DNA from: VGTK01 sp046327915
GTDB taxonomy: Bacteria > Desulfobacterota > Binatia > UBA12015
Direction of reading: 5' to 3'
NCBI GenBank assembly: GCA_046327915.1
Contig: JAXLXO010000004.1
Coordinates: 328,723 to 392,722 of the forward strand
DNA: 64,000 nucleotides
The notes beneath the pieces were generated by a model, which ran no database searches, had not been told where the DNA came from, and was given only the letters and a program-made list of their open reading frames with translations. Below are positions 34,960 to 43,529 of this stretch, in pieces (position 1 is the stretch's first letter; each line of letters starts with the position of its first letter). The position numbers were made by a program, and so were the translations under genes.

Positions 34960-35847
34960 ATGAGCGACTCCCTGCAGCGGCTCCTCGACGTCCTCGACCT
35001 CGAGCGCATCGAGGCCAATCTCTTCCGCGGCCAGAACCCGAAGGACCTGCGGCGCCGGCTCTTCGGCGGGCAGGTGCTCGCGCAGGGACTCGTCGCGGCG
35101 ATGCGCACCGTCGAGGGGCGCCTCGCGCACTCGCTGCACGCGTACTTCCTGCGCCCCGGCGACGCGCGCGTGCCGACGATCTTCGAGGTCGACCGCGTGC
35201 GCGACGGCGGCACGTACACGACGCGTCTGGTGAAGGCGATCCAGCACGGCGAGGCGATCCTCAACATGTCGGTCTCGTTCCAGGTCGAGACCGAGGGCCT
35301 CGAACACCAGATCGCCATGCCGGACGAGCCGAAGGAGCCGGGCGGCATCCTCTACGAGGAGGAGATGAAGAGCGGCGTCGAGGCGCTCGGCTTCGCGCCG
35401 CCCGAGGGCGACATGCTGTTCGACCCGCCGGTCGAGATCCGCACGCCGGGCGGGCTGCGCATGTTCGATCCGGCGGAGCGCGCGCCGCACACCAGCAGCT
35501 GGGTGCGCGCCAAGGGCCGCCTGCCCGACGATCCCGCGATCCACCAGTGCGTGCTCGCGTACGCGTCCGACATGACGCTGCTGTCGAACGCGGTGAACGC
35601 GCACCCGATCGCGGTGACGTCGACGAGCTTCCAGTCGGCCTCCCTCGACCACGCCATGTGGTTCCACCGCCCGTTCCGCATCGACGACTGGCTGCTCTAC
35701 GTGATGGACAGCCCGGTGAGCGCGCGACAGCGCGGCTTCTGCCGCGGCACGTTCTTCACCCGCGACGGGCAGCTGGTCGCGTCCTGCGCGCAGGAGGGGA
35801 TGATCCGCGTCCGCCGCGGCAAGGGACAAGATCAAACGTCGCAGTGA
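34960..35847 (+). CDS. tesB: Acyl-CoA thioesterase II
   Basis: A 295-residue double-hotdog thioesterase that hydrolyses medium- to long-chain acyl-CoA in the cytoplasm. The catalytic set of E. coli TesB is present at the same numbers: Asp204 (AYASDMTLL) and Gln278 (SCAQEGM); position 228 is Ser instead of Thr. The N-terminal signature RRRLFGGQVLAQGLVAA and LDHAMWFHRPFR are diagnostic. The ATG follows the GST stop by 8 nt. Confidence 0.95.
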   Translation: MSDSLQRLLDVLDLERIEANLFRGQNPKDLRRRLFGGQVLAQGLVAAMRTVEGRLAHSLHAYFLRPGDARVPTIFEVDRVRDGGTYTTRLVKAIQHGEAILNMSVSFQVETEGLEHQIAMPDEPKEPGGILYEEEMKSGVEALGFAPPEGDMLFDPPVEIRTPGGLRMFDPAERAPHTSSWVRAKGRLPDDPAIHQCVLAYASDMTLLSNAVNAHPIAVTSTSFQSASLDHAMWFHRPFRIDDWLLYVMDSPVSARQRGFCRGTFFTRDGQLVASCAQEGMIRVRRGKGQDQTSQ

Positions 35848-35887
35848 CCGCTGGACAGCCCCCCGCTCGTTTGCCATCAACGCCCGA

Positions 35888-35959
35888 CCCACCGGCGACC
35901 AGGCGCGCATCGCTCCATCCGTGCGCGAAACCGGCGACACCACCCGACCTGCCGGTGGG
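35888..35959. repeat. Inverted repeat upstream of the beta-barrel gene
   Basis: CCCACCGGC (35888-35896) and GCCGGTGGG (35951-35959) are perfect 9-bp inverted arms separated by 54 nt. They lie in the leader region of the following gene and could pair in RNA, leaving the Shine-Dalgarno (GGAGGG) free. Confidence 0.4.
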
Positions 35960-35989
35960 CGGACCATCGAAACACGGAGGGGGCGACAG

Positions 35990-36955
35990 ATGAGGAACCT
36001 TTTCAACACCCGGTCACGCGGAGTCCGCCACGCGGTCGCGATGCTCGCCGTCGCACTGGCACTGCCGTGCAGCGCCGTCTTCGCGCAGGACGCCGAGGAG
36101 ACGCTCGACGAGGAGTCCGCGCCGCAGGCCGGCTTCGTCGGCGAGGTCGGCTACGCGTGGCAGGGCGAGTCGGACATCGACGGCGGCGGCGGCGCGAGCA
36201 TGCACGTCAATCGCTTCGACGTCGGTCTCCTCGGCCGGCTCGACTTCGCGGAGCGCTTCCGCTGGACCAACTCGCTCTTCTACGCCGCGAACGACTACAA
36301 GTTCGACGGTGCCGGATTCTCCGCCGGCAATCCGTGGGGCACCGTCAATACCCTGCGGCTGCAGACCAAGCTGCGCTTCGCGATCGACGAGCAGTGGGGC
36401 ATCTCGGCCGGCGGCGTGTTCACGTTCGCGCCCGAGAGCGGCGCCGACTGGGGCGACAGCTTCACCGGCGGCGGCCTGCTCGCGGCGGACTACCGCGCAA
36501 GCAAGGATTTCATGGTGAGCCTCGGCGCCGCCGTGGTGAGCCAGATCGAGGACGACGCGCGCGTCGTGCCGTCGGTGATCATGGTGTGGACGCCGCAGGA
36601 CGAGTGGGCGGTGCGCGTCGGTGCGGTGCCGGCGAGCGGCGGTGCCGCGGCCGCGGCCGAAGTCGCCTACCGCATCGCGGAGCCGGTCGAGATCGGACTC
36701 GGCGCGCTCTACAACCAGCGCCGCTTCCGTCTCGACGACGGCGGCCCCGCGCCCGACGGCGTCGGCGAGGACAACAACCTGCCCGTGCGCCTGCGGCTCG
36801 GCTGGAACGCGCTGCCGAACCTGTCCTTCAACGCGCTCGCCGGTGTCGCGCTCGCGGGATCGCTGCAGCTCGACGACCGGTCGGGCAACACGCTCCGGGA
36901 TCAGAACTACGACCCGGCCCCGTACGTCGGCATGCGCATGATCGGCTCGCTCTGA
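35990..36955 (+). CDS. Outer-membrane beta-barrel protein
   Basis: A 321-residue exported protein. A clear signal peptide (basic start, hydrophobic core AVAMLAVALALP) ends at AVFA-QDAEE. The remainder alternates short amphipathic strands with turns (WTNSLFYAANDYKFDG, NTLRLQTKLRFAI, VEIGLGALYNQRRFRL, LPVRLRLGWNAL) and finishes near YVGMRMIGSL. It resembles uncharacterised transport or DUF6268-like barrels in which wild-type porin function is assumed but untested. A strong GGAGGG sits 9 nt before ATG 35990. Confidence 0.75.
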   Translation: MRNLFNTRSRGVRHAVAMLAVALALPCSAVFAQDAEETLDEESAPQAGFVGEVGYAWQGESDIDGGGGASMHVNRFDVGLLGRLDFAERFRWTNSLFYAANDYKFDGAGFSAGNPWGTVNTLRLQTKLRFAIDEQWGISAGGVFTFAPESGADWGDSFTGGGLLAADYRASKDFMVSLGAAVVSQIEDDARVVPSVIMVWTPQDEWAVRVGAVPASGGAAAAAEVAYRIAEPVEIGLGALYNQRRFRLDDGGPAPDGVGEDNNLPVRLRLGWNALPNLSFNALAGVALAGSLQLDDRSGNTLRDQNYDPAPYVGMRMIGSL

Positions 36956-36983
36956 GGCGGCGCCGTCGCCGCGCCGGAAGACC

Positions 36984-37562
36984 TCAGCGGACTTCCGGCG
37001 CGGCGCGCTGCGGACGCGCGTCGACGAGGTGCACCGACATCGCGCCCAGGCGCTCGAAGAGCGCCGCCTCGTCGCGGATCGGCCACCAGTCGTAGAGGAA
37101 GATCTCGAGCGGCCGCCACAGCGCGATCGCGCCGCCGACGAGCAGGCTCTCGCGCAGAAGCTCGCCGAACGCCCCGTGCCCGACCATCTCCATCACCAGG
37201 TCGCCGAGCAGGATCGCCGTGCCGAGGAAGGCCACGCCGATCGCGAGGCACGTCCGGCCGAGGCGGAACAGGCGCTTCAGCCGGTGCCGCTCGCTCACCG
37301 CGCGGTGCGAGAAGAACTCGTGCACGGCCTGCCCGAGCACGGCGCGATCCTCCTCGCGCGGTGCCTCGCCGCCGAGATGGACGACGAGCGCGAGCGGGCG
37401 GCGCCGGTCGACGTCGCGGCTCCACTCGAGGATGAACGCCTCCGCGTTCGGATCGAGGTCGCGATCTCGGAACGGTGCCGCGTCCATGGCGTTGAAGAGC
37501 TGCTTGAGCTCGTTGACGCGGAGCTCGATGCGCGCGGCGTTTGCGGGGATCGGCGCGGTCAT
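36984..37562 (-). CDS. Conserved hypothetical membrane protein
   Basis: A 192-residue protein with a cytoplasmic N-terminal domain (ELRVNELKQLFNAMDAAPFRDRDLD, LALVVHLGG, EEDRAVLGQAVHEFFSHRA) and two central hydrophobic helices (LAIGVAFLGTAILLGDLVMEM and LLRESLLVGGAIALWRPLEIFLYDWWPI). It ends in a short cytoplasmic tail. I recognise the pattern as a widespread uncharacterised family but cannot name a function. It is divergent from the MlaA-hydrolase gene, with only 33 nt between start codons, so the two promoters must overlap. Confidence 0.75.
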   Translation of the reverse strand: MTAPIPANAARIELRVNELKQLFNAMDAAPFRDRDLDPNAEAFILEWSRDVDRRRPLALVVHLGGEAPREEDRAVLGQAVHEFFSHRAVSERHRLKRLFRLGRTCLAIGVAFLGTAILLGDLVMEMVGHGAFGELLRESLLVGGAIALWRPLEIFLYDWWPIRDEAALFERLGAMSVHLVDARPQRAAPEVR

Positions 37563-37595
37563 GAATCGGCCCTCTGATAGGAAGTGGAGCTCGAG

Positions 37596-39563
37596 ATGAC
37601 AAGCAAGACCTTCGTGGCCATCGGCCTGCTCGCCGCCGTCGCGCTGGGGTGCGCGCAGCCGGTGAAGCGTCGCGACTGGTCCGGCTACGACGGTCCGGGA
37701 GCCGCGGCCTTCGCGCGCGGCACGTTCCCGCCGCCGATGGTCGAGGACCCGGTCGAGCCCGCGAATCGCGTGGTGTGGGGCGTGAACGACTTCTTCATCG
37801 AGTGGGTCGCGAGCCCGGTCGGCCGCGTCTACCGCTTCGTCACGCCGCGCTTCCTGCGCGACCGCATCCGCGACTTCGCGCGCAACCTCGAGTTCCCGCG
37901 CAACTTCGTCGCCAACGTCCTGCAGGGCGAGCTCGGCGGCGCCGGACGCGAGACCGGCCGCTTCCTCGCCAACACCACCGTCGGCATCGCCGGCCTGTGG
38001 GATCCGGCGAGCCACTGGTTCCACATCGCGCCGGCCGAGGAGGACTTCGGACAGGTGTTCGCGCGCTGGGGCTGGCGCCGCTCGACCTACTTGACGCTGC
38101 CGATCTTCGGTCCGAGCACGGTGCGCGACGGCATCGGCCTGATCCCCGACACTGCGCTCGATCCCGCGCAGCTCTTCTTCCCGGCCGCGCCCGCATTCAA
38201 GTTCAACGACCTGGTCGACACGCTCGACGAGTACCAGCGCTTCTCGGCGAGCTCGTTCGACATGTACGACGACGCGCGCCTGCTCGCGACCTTCGCGCGC
38301 GAGGTGGAGATCGAGGAGCCGCGCTGGAGCACGCCGAGCGAGGACACCGGCGCGGTGCAGACGCTCGGTGCGACGCTGCTCGTCCCGCAGGACGACGGCT
38401 TCGCGCGGACGCTCTCGACGGGCTTCGTGCGCGTGCCCGGCAACGGCGGCCTGCTGCCGTTCTCGTACCGCATGCAGGACGAGCGCGCGCCGCTGGTGTT
38501 CATCGTGCCCGGTCTCGGCGCGCACCGCCTGAGTGGAGCCGTCGTGGCGCTCGCGGAGCTCGCGTGGCAGCGCGGCTGCTCGGTGGCGATCGTCAGCAGC
38601 ACGATGAACGCAGAGTTCCTCGCCGACGGCGGCAGCGTCCCCGTTCCGGGCCACGCGCCGACCGACGCGCGCGACGTCCACCTCGCGCTCGACCAGATGG
38701 ACCACGACCTCGAGCGCCGCTTCCCGGGGCGCGTCGCGCGGAAGGTCTACCTCGGCTACTCGCTGGGCGCCTTCCACGGCTTCTACATCGCCGCCTCGGA
38801 GCGCGACCCCGGCGACGCGCTGGTGCGCTTCGACGACTACGTGCTGGTCGACCCGCCGGTGAAGCTGGTCGCCGGCATGGAGAAGCTCGACGGCTTCGCG
38901 ACGGTTCCGCGCGCGCTGCCGGTGGAGCAGCGCGACGCCGAGGCGCGGCGCATCCTGCTCAAGGGCGTCGCGGTCGGACAGCGCGCGCTCGCGGCGCAGA
39001 CCGGAGCGGAGATCTTCAGCCACTACACGGTCGACTCGTACGAGGAGCTGCCGCCGGCGCTGCCGCAGCCGCTGCCGTTCACCAACGCCGAGGCCGAGTA
39101 CCTGGTCGGCTTCGCGTTCCAGCGCTCGCTGAAGGCCGTGCTGTACGCGAGCCAGGAGCGCGACGACCTCGGCATCCTGCTGACCGAGCGCCGTCCGCTG
39201 CGGCGCAATCCGCCGTACACCGAGATCGGCGACTACTCGTTCGCGATGTACTTCTACGGCTTCGTGCTGCCGTACCACCGCGACCATCTCGGGAGCGTCG
39301 CGACGGCGGAGCAGATGGTCGAGGCGAACGACCTGCGCGCGATCGCCGACGGCCTGCGCGACAATCCGAAGCTGCACGTGTTCGCCAACGAGAACGACTT
39401 CCTCACGTCCGACGAGGATCTCGCGTGGCTCTCGGCGACCGTCGGCAACGAGCGCGTGCGCATCTTCCCGAGCGGCGGACACCTCGGGAACCTGCACCGT
39501 CCCGACGTGCAGGCCGTGATCCTGGCACCGCTCACGGCGCCAGCGCCGACGCCCGCGCCGTGA
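37596..39563 (+). CDS. MlaA/VacJ lipoprotein fused to an alpha/beta hydrolase
   Basis: A 655-residue lipoprotein (Cys19 in VALGC). Residues about 45-240 match MlaA: EDPVEPANRVVWGVND, NLEFPRNFVANVLQGE, GIAGLWDPA, EEDFGQVFARWGW, LPIFGPSTVRDGIG. MlaA normally ends here, at around 250 residues, and removes misplaced phospholipids from the outer leaflet. A linked alpha/beta hydrolase (about 285-650) adds PLVFIVPGLGAHRLSG, nucleophile Ser389 in GYSLGAFHG and a late His in PSGGHLGNLH. The fusion could hydrolyse the lipids the MlaA part extracts. ATG 37596 has AGTGGAG before it. The stop codon lies in the loop of a 10-bp hairpin. Confidence 0.88.
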   Translation: MTSKTFVAIGLLAAVALGCAQPVKRRDWSGYDGPGAAAFARGTFPPPMVEDPVEPANRVVWGVNDFFIEWVASPVGRVYRFVTPRFLRDRIRDFARNLEFPRNFVANVLQGELGGAGRETGRFLANTTVGIAGLWDPASHWFHIAPAEEDFGQVFARWGWRRSTYLTLPIFGPSTVRDGIGLIPDTALDPAQLFFPAAPAFKFNDLVDTLDEYQRFSASSFDMYDDARLLATFAREVEIEEPRWSTPSEDTGAVQTLGATLLVPQDDGFARTLSTGFVRVPGNGGLLPFSYRMQDERAPLVFIVPGLGAHRLSGAVVALAELAWQRGCSVAIVSSTMNAEFLADGGSVPVPGHAPTDARDVHLALDQMDHDLERRFPGRVARKVYLGYSLGAFHGFYIAASERDPGDALVRFDDYVLVDPPVKLVAGMEKLDGFATVPRALPVEQRDAEARRILLKGVAVGQRALAAQTGAEIFSHYTVDSYEELPPALPQPLPFTNAEAEYLVGFAFQRSLKAVLYASQERDDLGILLTERRPLRRNPPYTEIGDYSFAMYFYGFVLPYHRDHLGSVATAEQMVEANDLRAIADGLRDNPKLHVFANENDFLTSDEDLAWLSATVGNERVRIFPSGGHLGNLHRPDVQAVILAPLTAPAPTPAP

Positions 39564-39573
39564 GGCGCGGGCG
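39550..39573 (+). terminator. Hairpin enclosing a stop codon
   Basis: CGCCCGCGCC-GTGA-GGCGCGGGCG forms a perfect 10-bp stem whose loop contains the TGA stop of the MlaA-hydrolase gene. It lies between convergent genes and probably serves as a terminator in one or both directions. Confidence 0.5.
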
Positions 39574-39591
39574 CGGCGGCGCGCCCGTCGA

Positions 39592-39987
39592 TCAGACGCC
39601 CAGGGCCTTCGCCTTCAGCTTCTCGAACTCGGCCGCGGAGATCGTGCCGGAGTCGAGCAGCGCCTTCGCCTTCTGGATCTGATCCGCCGGTCCTTCGCCG
39701 CCCGCGACCGAACGCACGTAGCTGTCGAAGCGGGTCTGGGCCTCCTGCATCGCGCGCGCCGAGCGCGCCGCCATGCCGTTGCCGCGGACCATCAGGTAGA
39801 CGAACACGCCGATGAACGGCGACACGATCAGCGCGATGATCCACACCGCCTTCACGCCGCCCGACATCTCGTGATCGCGGAACAGGTCTCCCATGACGTT
39901 CATCAGCAGCCAGAACCACACGACGAACAGGAAGATCTCGACCATCCAGATCAGAACGTCCCAGTGGCCGAAGGTCGATTGCATCAT
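39592..39987 (-). CDS. SHOCT-domain membrane protein with PLDc_N-like helices
   Basis: A 131-residue protein. Two transmembrane helices (VLIWMVEIFLFVVWFWLLMNVM and VWIIALIVSPFIGVFVYLMVRG) form a PLDc_N-like hairpin. The C-terminal SHOCT motif reads DQIQKAKALLDSGTISAAEFEKLKAKALG. Such small proteins are common, usually of unknown role, with SHOCT thought to mediate oligomerisation. The first of two consecutive ATGs (39987) is behind GGGGGA. Confidence 0.88.
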   Translation of the reverse strand: MMQSTFGHWDVLIWMVEIFLFVVWFWLLMNVMGDLFRDHEMSGGVKAVWIIALIVSPFIGVFVYLMVRGNGMAARSARAMQEAQTRFDSYVRSVAGGEGPADQIQKAKALLDSGTISAAEFEKLKAKALGV

Positions 39988-40099
39988 GACGATTCCCCCC
40001 TTTGCAGCGGTGGCGCACCGGCCGCCGGCTGCCTGATTGTCGATCGGAACTGACGGGACGCAACCGGGCATTCTCGCGCCGCGGCCACGCCCGTCCAGG

Positions 40100-41260
40100 T
40101 CACGAGCCCGGTGCAGACTCCATGCGCTTCGCGGTGAGCGCACGCTCGCCGTCGCCGCGGTGCAGGTCGAGCATGCCGCGGTCGATCGCCCACGCGGTGA
40201 CCGACTCGAGCGCCGCCACGAGCTGCTGCTCCTGCTCCATGACGCCTTTCCCGGTGCAGGCCTTCCGCGTCGTCGCGAGAGGGCCGATCGACAGCCGGTC
40301 GCCGTCGCGGGTGTAGGCCCCGTTGAAGCCGTTGCACCCGGCGAACCCGGACACGCGGCCGTCGCGGAACGAGAGCGTGACCGTCGTGTCGCCGAGCGGG
40401 CTCACCACGGCCTGGCGTCCGTTGTTGAAGCCCGTGATCGTCCAGCTGGTGCCGTCGAGCTCGGGCGGCGGAACCTTCGTGAAGGACAACGTCTCGCCGG
40501 CGGCCGACACGAGGGTCAGCGCGTCGCCGGCGACGGTGAAGCGCTGCGTGCCGGTCAGGGCGTGCGCCACGGCGTTCTCGACGTCGCCGAGCGGCGGCGG
40601 GCACGCCATGAGCGTTCCGGCCATCGGGCCGAAGGTCACGCGATCGCCGGCGACGGTGTAGCCGCCGCGCATCCGGTTGCAGCCGGCGAAGACCTGCATC
40701 GCTCCCGCGGAGAGCTGCACCGTCACGCCGTCCGGCACCGCGGCGAGGAAGGCCGCGTCGTGTCCGGGCAGGCTCGCGAGGCGCCAGGTCGGCCCTTCGA
40801 GCGCCGATCCGGCCGGAGCGGCGCCCGGGCCCGTCGAGCCGAGCACGCGACAGCACCCGGCGAGAACGCTCCCGTCGGGCAGCGAGACGCGCACCGTCAC
40901 GGGATGCTGCACGTCCGACATGCCGTCGCTGCACGGCGTCTCCCGCAGGAACGCCACCAGCTCACCCGCGCCGGCTTCCGATCGGCCGCGCCAGATCCGC
41001 TCGGCCGCGAAGGGAACCTCGGTCGAAGCGCCGCGGAGCTGCACCGGGGCCGCGTCGGGCCGGTCGAGGCGGGCCTCCCCGGGACGCTCCAGCGAGAGTC
41101 CCCAGGACGGCTCGTTGCCGAAGCACATGAGCGGACGCGGCTCGGCCGCAGCTGCCGGGGAAACGGCGACGATCAGCCCGAGCGCTGCGCCGAGGGAACC
41201 CGAGATCCGGCCGCTTCGTCCGAGCGGCCCGCGTCTGCTGCACGAGCTGAATGGTGACAT
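40100..41260 (-). CDS. Secreted protein with two META (HslJ-like) domains
   Basis: A 386-residue exported protein. The signal peptide ends near AVSPAAAA. A domain similar to COG3650 proteins follows (LMCFGNEPSWGLSLE, with CSDGMSDVQHPVTV). Two HslJ/META domains come next (about 155-265 and 270-375), each with the CN-x-F/M-x-G-Y pattern (AGCNRMRGGYTV; AGCNGFNGAYTR) and a cysteine in ACPPPLG or KACTGKG. META domains occur in heat-shock protein HslJ and in lipoproteins linked to antibiotic tolerance; the biochemical role is unknown. It is divergent from the DUF2252 gene, 32 nt apart. Confidence 0.85.
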   Translation of the reverse strand: MSPFSSCSRRGPLGRSGRISGSLGAALGLIVAVSPAAAAEPRPLMCFGNEPSWGLSLERPGEARLDRPDAAPVQLRGASTEVPFAAERIWRGRSEAGAGELVAFLRETPCSDGMSDVQHPVTVRVSLPDGSVLAGCCRVLGSTGPGAAPAGSALEGPTWRLASLPGHDAAFLAAVPDGVTVQLSAGAMQVFAGCNRMRGGYTVAGDRVTFGPMAGTLMACPPPLGDVENAVAHALTGTQRFTVAGDALTLVSAAGETLSFTKVPPPELDGTSWTITGFNNGRQAVVSPLGDTTVTLSFRDGRVSGFAGCNGFNGAYTRDGDRLSIGPLATTRKACTGKGVMEQEQQLVAALESVTAWAIDRGMLDLHRGDGERALTAKRMESAPGS

Positions 41261-41292
41261 CCGGCTTTGCGCCCTATCGTTCGGCGGCGTAG

Positions 41293-42705
41293 ATGGTCAA
41301 GCATCGGCAACGCCGCGGTCCCGCGCCGGGCACCGCGACCGGACGCCCGCGGAGACCGGCAGTGATCGAGAAACGACGGGATCGGATCGAACGAGGACGC
41401 GCGCTGCGCGAGACGGTGACGCGCTCGGCGCATGCCGAGTGGCAGCCGGGACCCGAGCGCCAGGACCCGATCGCCATCCTCGAGCGCCAGGCGAAGTCGC
41501 GGGTGAAGGAGCTGATCCCGGTCCGCTACGCGCGCATGGCGGAGTCGCCGTTCGCGTTCTTCCGCGGCGCCGCGGCCGTGATGGCGATGGACCTCGCCGC
41601 GACGCCGTCGACCGGTCTCCGCGTGCAGGCGTGCGGCGACGCGCACGTCAACAACTTCGGCAAGTTCGCGACCCCGGAGCGCAACCTGCTGTTCGACATC
41701 AACGACTTCGACGAGACGCTGCCGGGTCCGTGGGAGTGGGACGTCAAGCGCCTGTGCGCGAGCCTGGCGATCGTCGTCCGGCAGCGCGGCTTCCGCCCGG
41801 TCGATGGCGAGCGCGTGGTCGAGGCCGCGGCGCGCACCTACCGCGAGCACATGGCCGAGTACGCGCGGATGCGCATGCTCGAGGTCTGGTACGACCGGAT
41901 CGCGGTCGAGGACGTGATCGCGCACTTCCCCGCCCGCTACCGCGACGCCGTGCGCCGCGACGTCGAGCGCGCGCAGAAGCGCGACCACCGCCGCGCAGTC
42001 GCGAAGCTGACGAAGCCCGTCGACGGCGAGTCGCGCTTCGTCGAGGACCCGCCGCTCGTGGTGCACGTCGACAAGGCCGGCTACGGCAAGGACGACGTCG
42101 CCGCGATGCTCGAGGACTATCGCAGCTCGCTCGCCGTGGAGCGCCGCGTCCTGCTCGACCGCTTCGAGCTGGTCGACGTCGCGCGCCGCGTGGTCGGCGT
42201 CGGCAGCGTCGGCACGCGCTGCTGGCTCGCGCTCTTCGAGGGACCGTTCCATCCCGATGGCGACCCGCTGGTGCTGCAGATCAAGGAGGCGCAGCCGTCG
42301 GTGCTCGAGCCCTACGTCGGCACCTGCGGCTTCGAGCACGGCGGGCTGCGCGTCGTCGCCGGCCAGCGCATGATCCAGGCCGCGAGCGACCTCTTCCTCG
42401 GCTGGTGCACGGCCCCGTCCGGCCGCAAGTACTACGTGCGTCAGCTGTGGGACGTGAAGGGCCAGAGCGACCCGATGACCATGACGCCGAGCGGGCTCGG
42501 CTACTACGGCGCGCTGTGCGCGTGGACGCTGTCGCGCGCGCACGCGCGCACCGGCGACGCCGCGGCGATCGCGGGCTGGCTCGGCAAGTCGAACCGCTTC
42601 GACCGCGCGATCGTGGAGTTCTCGACGCGCTACGCGGAGGTCAACGAGAAGGACCACGCCCAGCTGTGCGAGGCGATCCGCAGCGGACGCGTGCGCGCGG
42701 CCTGA
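41293..42705 (+). CDS. DUF2252 family protein (kinase-like fold)
   Basis: A 470-residue cytoplasmic protein of the DUF2252 family. Signature segments are AFFRGAAAVMAMDLA, QACGDAHVNNFGKFATP, FDINDFDETLPGPWEWDVKRL and YYVRQLWDVKGQSDP. GDAHVNNFG and NDFDE resemble the catalytic and metal loops of aminoglycoside-phosphotransferase-like kinases, so phosphotransfer is possible but unproven. A CREST-type membrane hydrolase gene follows after 22 nt, suggesting linked function. The first 45 residues are basic and probably flexible. Confidence 0.9.
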   Translation: MVKHRQRRGPAPGTATGRPRRPAVIEKRRDRIERGRALRETVTRSAHAEWQPGPERQDPIAILERQAKSRVKELIPVRYARMAESPFAFFRGAAAVMAMDLAATPSTGLRVQACGDAHVNNFGKFATPERNLLFDINDFDETLPGPWEWDVKRLCASLAIVVRQRGFRPVDGERVVEAAARTYREHMAEYARMRMLEVWYDRIAVEDVIAHFPARYRDAVRRDVERAQKRDHRRAVAKLTKPVDGESRFVEDPPLVVHVDKAGYGKDDVAAMLEDYRSSLAVERRVLLDRFELVDVARRVVGVGSVGTRCWLALFEGPFHPDGDPLVLQIKEAQPSVLEPYVGTCGFEHGGLRVVAGQRMIQAASDLFLGWCTAPSGRKYYVRQLWDVKGQSDPMTMTPSGLGYYGALCAWTLSRAHARTGDAAAIAGWLGKSNRFDRAIVEFSTRYAEVNEKDHAQLCEAIRSGRVRAA

Positions 42706-42727
42706 GCGCGGCGACGGCACGACGACG

Positions 42728-43498
42728 ATGACGCGCAACCGCCTGCTGGTCGGCTTCTCGGCGCTGAGCGTCGCGGCGGCACTGCTGCTGCCCGCGGTGC
42801 CGCAGCCGCTCGACTACCACGACTTCGCCGACCACCGTGACTTCTGCGGCATCGCGAACTTCCTCGACGTCGCGTCGAACGTCGGTTTCCTGCTGGTCGG
42901 ACTGCTCGGCCTGCGCGTGGTCGCGCGCAGCTCCACCGAGTTCGAGCAGCCCGTCGAGCGCATTCCCTACGCCGTGTTCTTCGTCGGCATGGTGCTGACC
43001 GCGCTCGGCTCCGCGTACTACCACCTGTCGCCCGACAACGAGCGCCTGTTCTGGGACCGGCTGCCGATGACGGTCGCGTTCATGTCGCTGATCTGCGCGC
43101 AGGTGGTGGACCGCGTGTCGGTGCGCGGGGGACTCGCGCTGCTCGTGCCTCTCCTGCTGCTCGGCGGCGCGTCGGTGGTCTACTGGCTCGCGACCGAGCG
43201 CGCGGGCGACGGCAACGTCGTCCCGTACGGCGTCCTGCAGGGATACTCGGTGGTGATGCTCGCGGTGTTCGCGGTGTCGCATCCGTCGCGCTACACGCGC
43301 GGCGCCGACATCTGGTGGGTGTTCGCGGGCTACGTCGCGGCGAAGGTCCTCGAGGCGGCGGACCGCCAGGCGTTCGAGATCGGCCACGTGCTGAGCGGAC
43401 ACACGCTGAAGCACCTGGTCGCGGCGGTCGCGGGAGCGGTGCTCTGCCGGATGCTGGCGCGGCGCACGCTGCGCGCGTACGTGCCGGCCGTCGCCTGA
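42728..43498 (+). CDS. Ceramidase/CREST-superfamily membrane hydrolase
   Basis: A 256-residue protein with about seven transmembrane helices. Motifs of the CREST superfamily (alkaline ceramidase, PAQR, Per1) are present: FCGIANFLDVASNVGFLLVG, the Ser...Tyr-Tyr-His block GSAYYHLSPDNERLFWDRLPMT, and the C-terminal His motif SGHTLKHLVAA. Together the Ser, Asp and three His would bind zinc, as in alkaline ceramidase. The bacterial substrate is unknown; a ceramide, sphingolipid-like or ether lipid amide is plausible. It lies in an envelope-lipid neighbourhood and is probably co-transcribed with the DUF2252 gene. Confidence 0.82.
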   Translation: MTRNRLLVGFSALSVAAALLLPAVPQPLDYHDFADHRDFCGIANFLDVASNVGFLLVGLLGLRVVARSSTEFEQPVERIPYAVFFVGMVLTALGSAYYHLSPDNERLFWDRLPMTVAFMSLICAQVVDRVSVRGGLALLVPLLLLGGASVVYWLATERAGDGNVVPYGVLQGYSVVMLAVFAVSHPSRYTRGADIWWVFAGYVAAKVLEAADRQAFEIGHVLSGHTLKHLVAAVAGAVLCRMLARRTLRAYVPAVA

Positions 43499-43529
43499 CG
43501 CGACGGCGCCGCGCGCACCGTCGCGCAGC

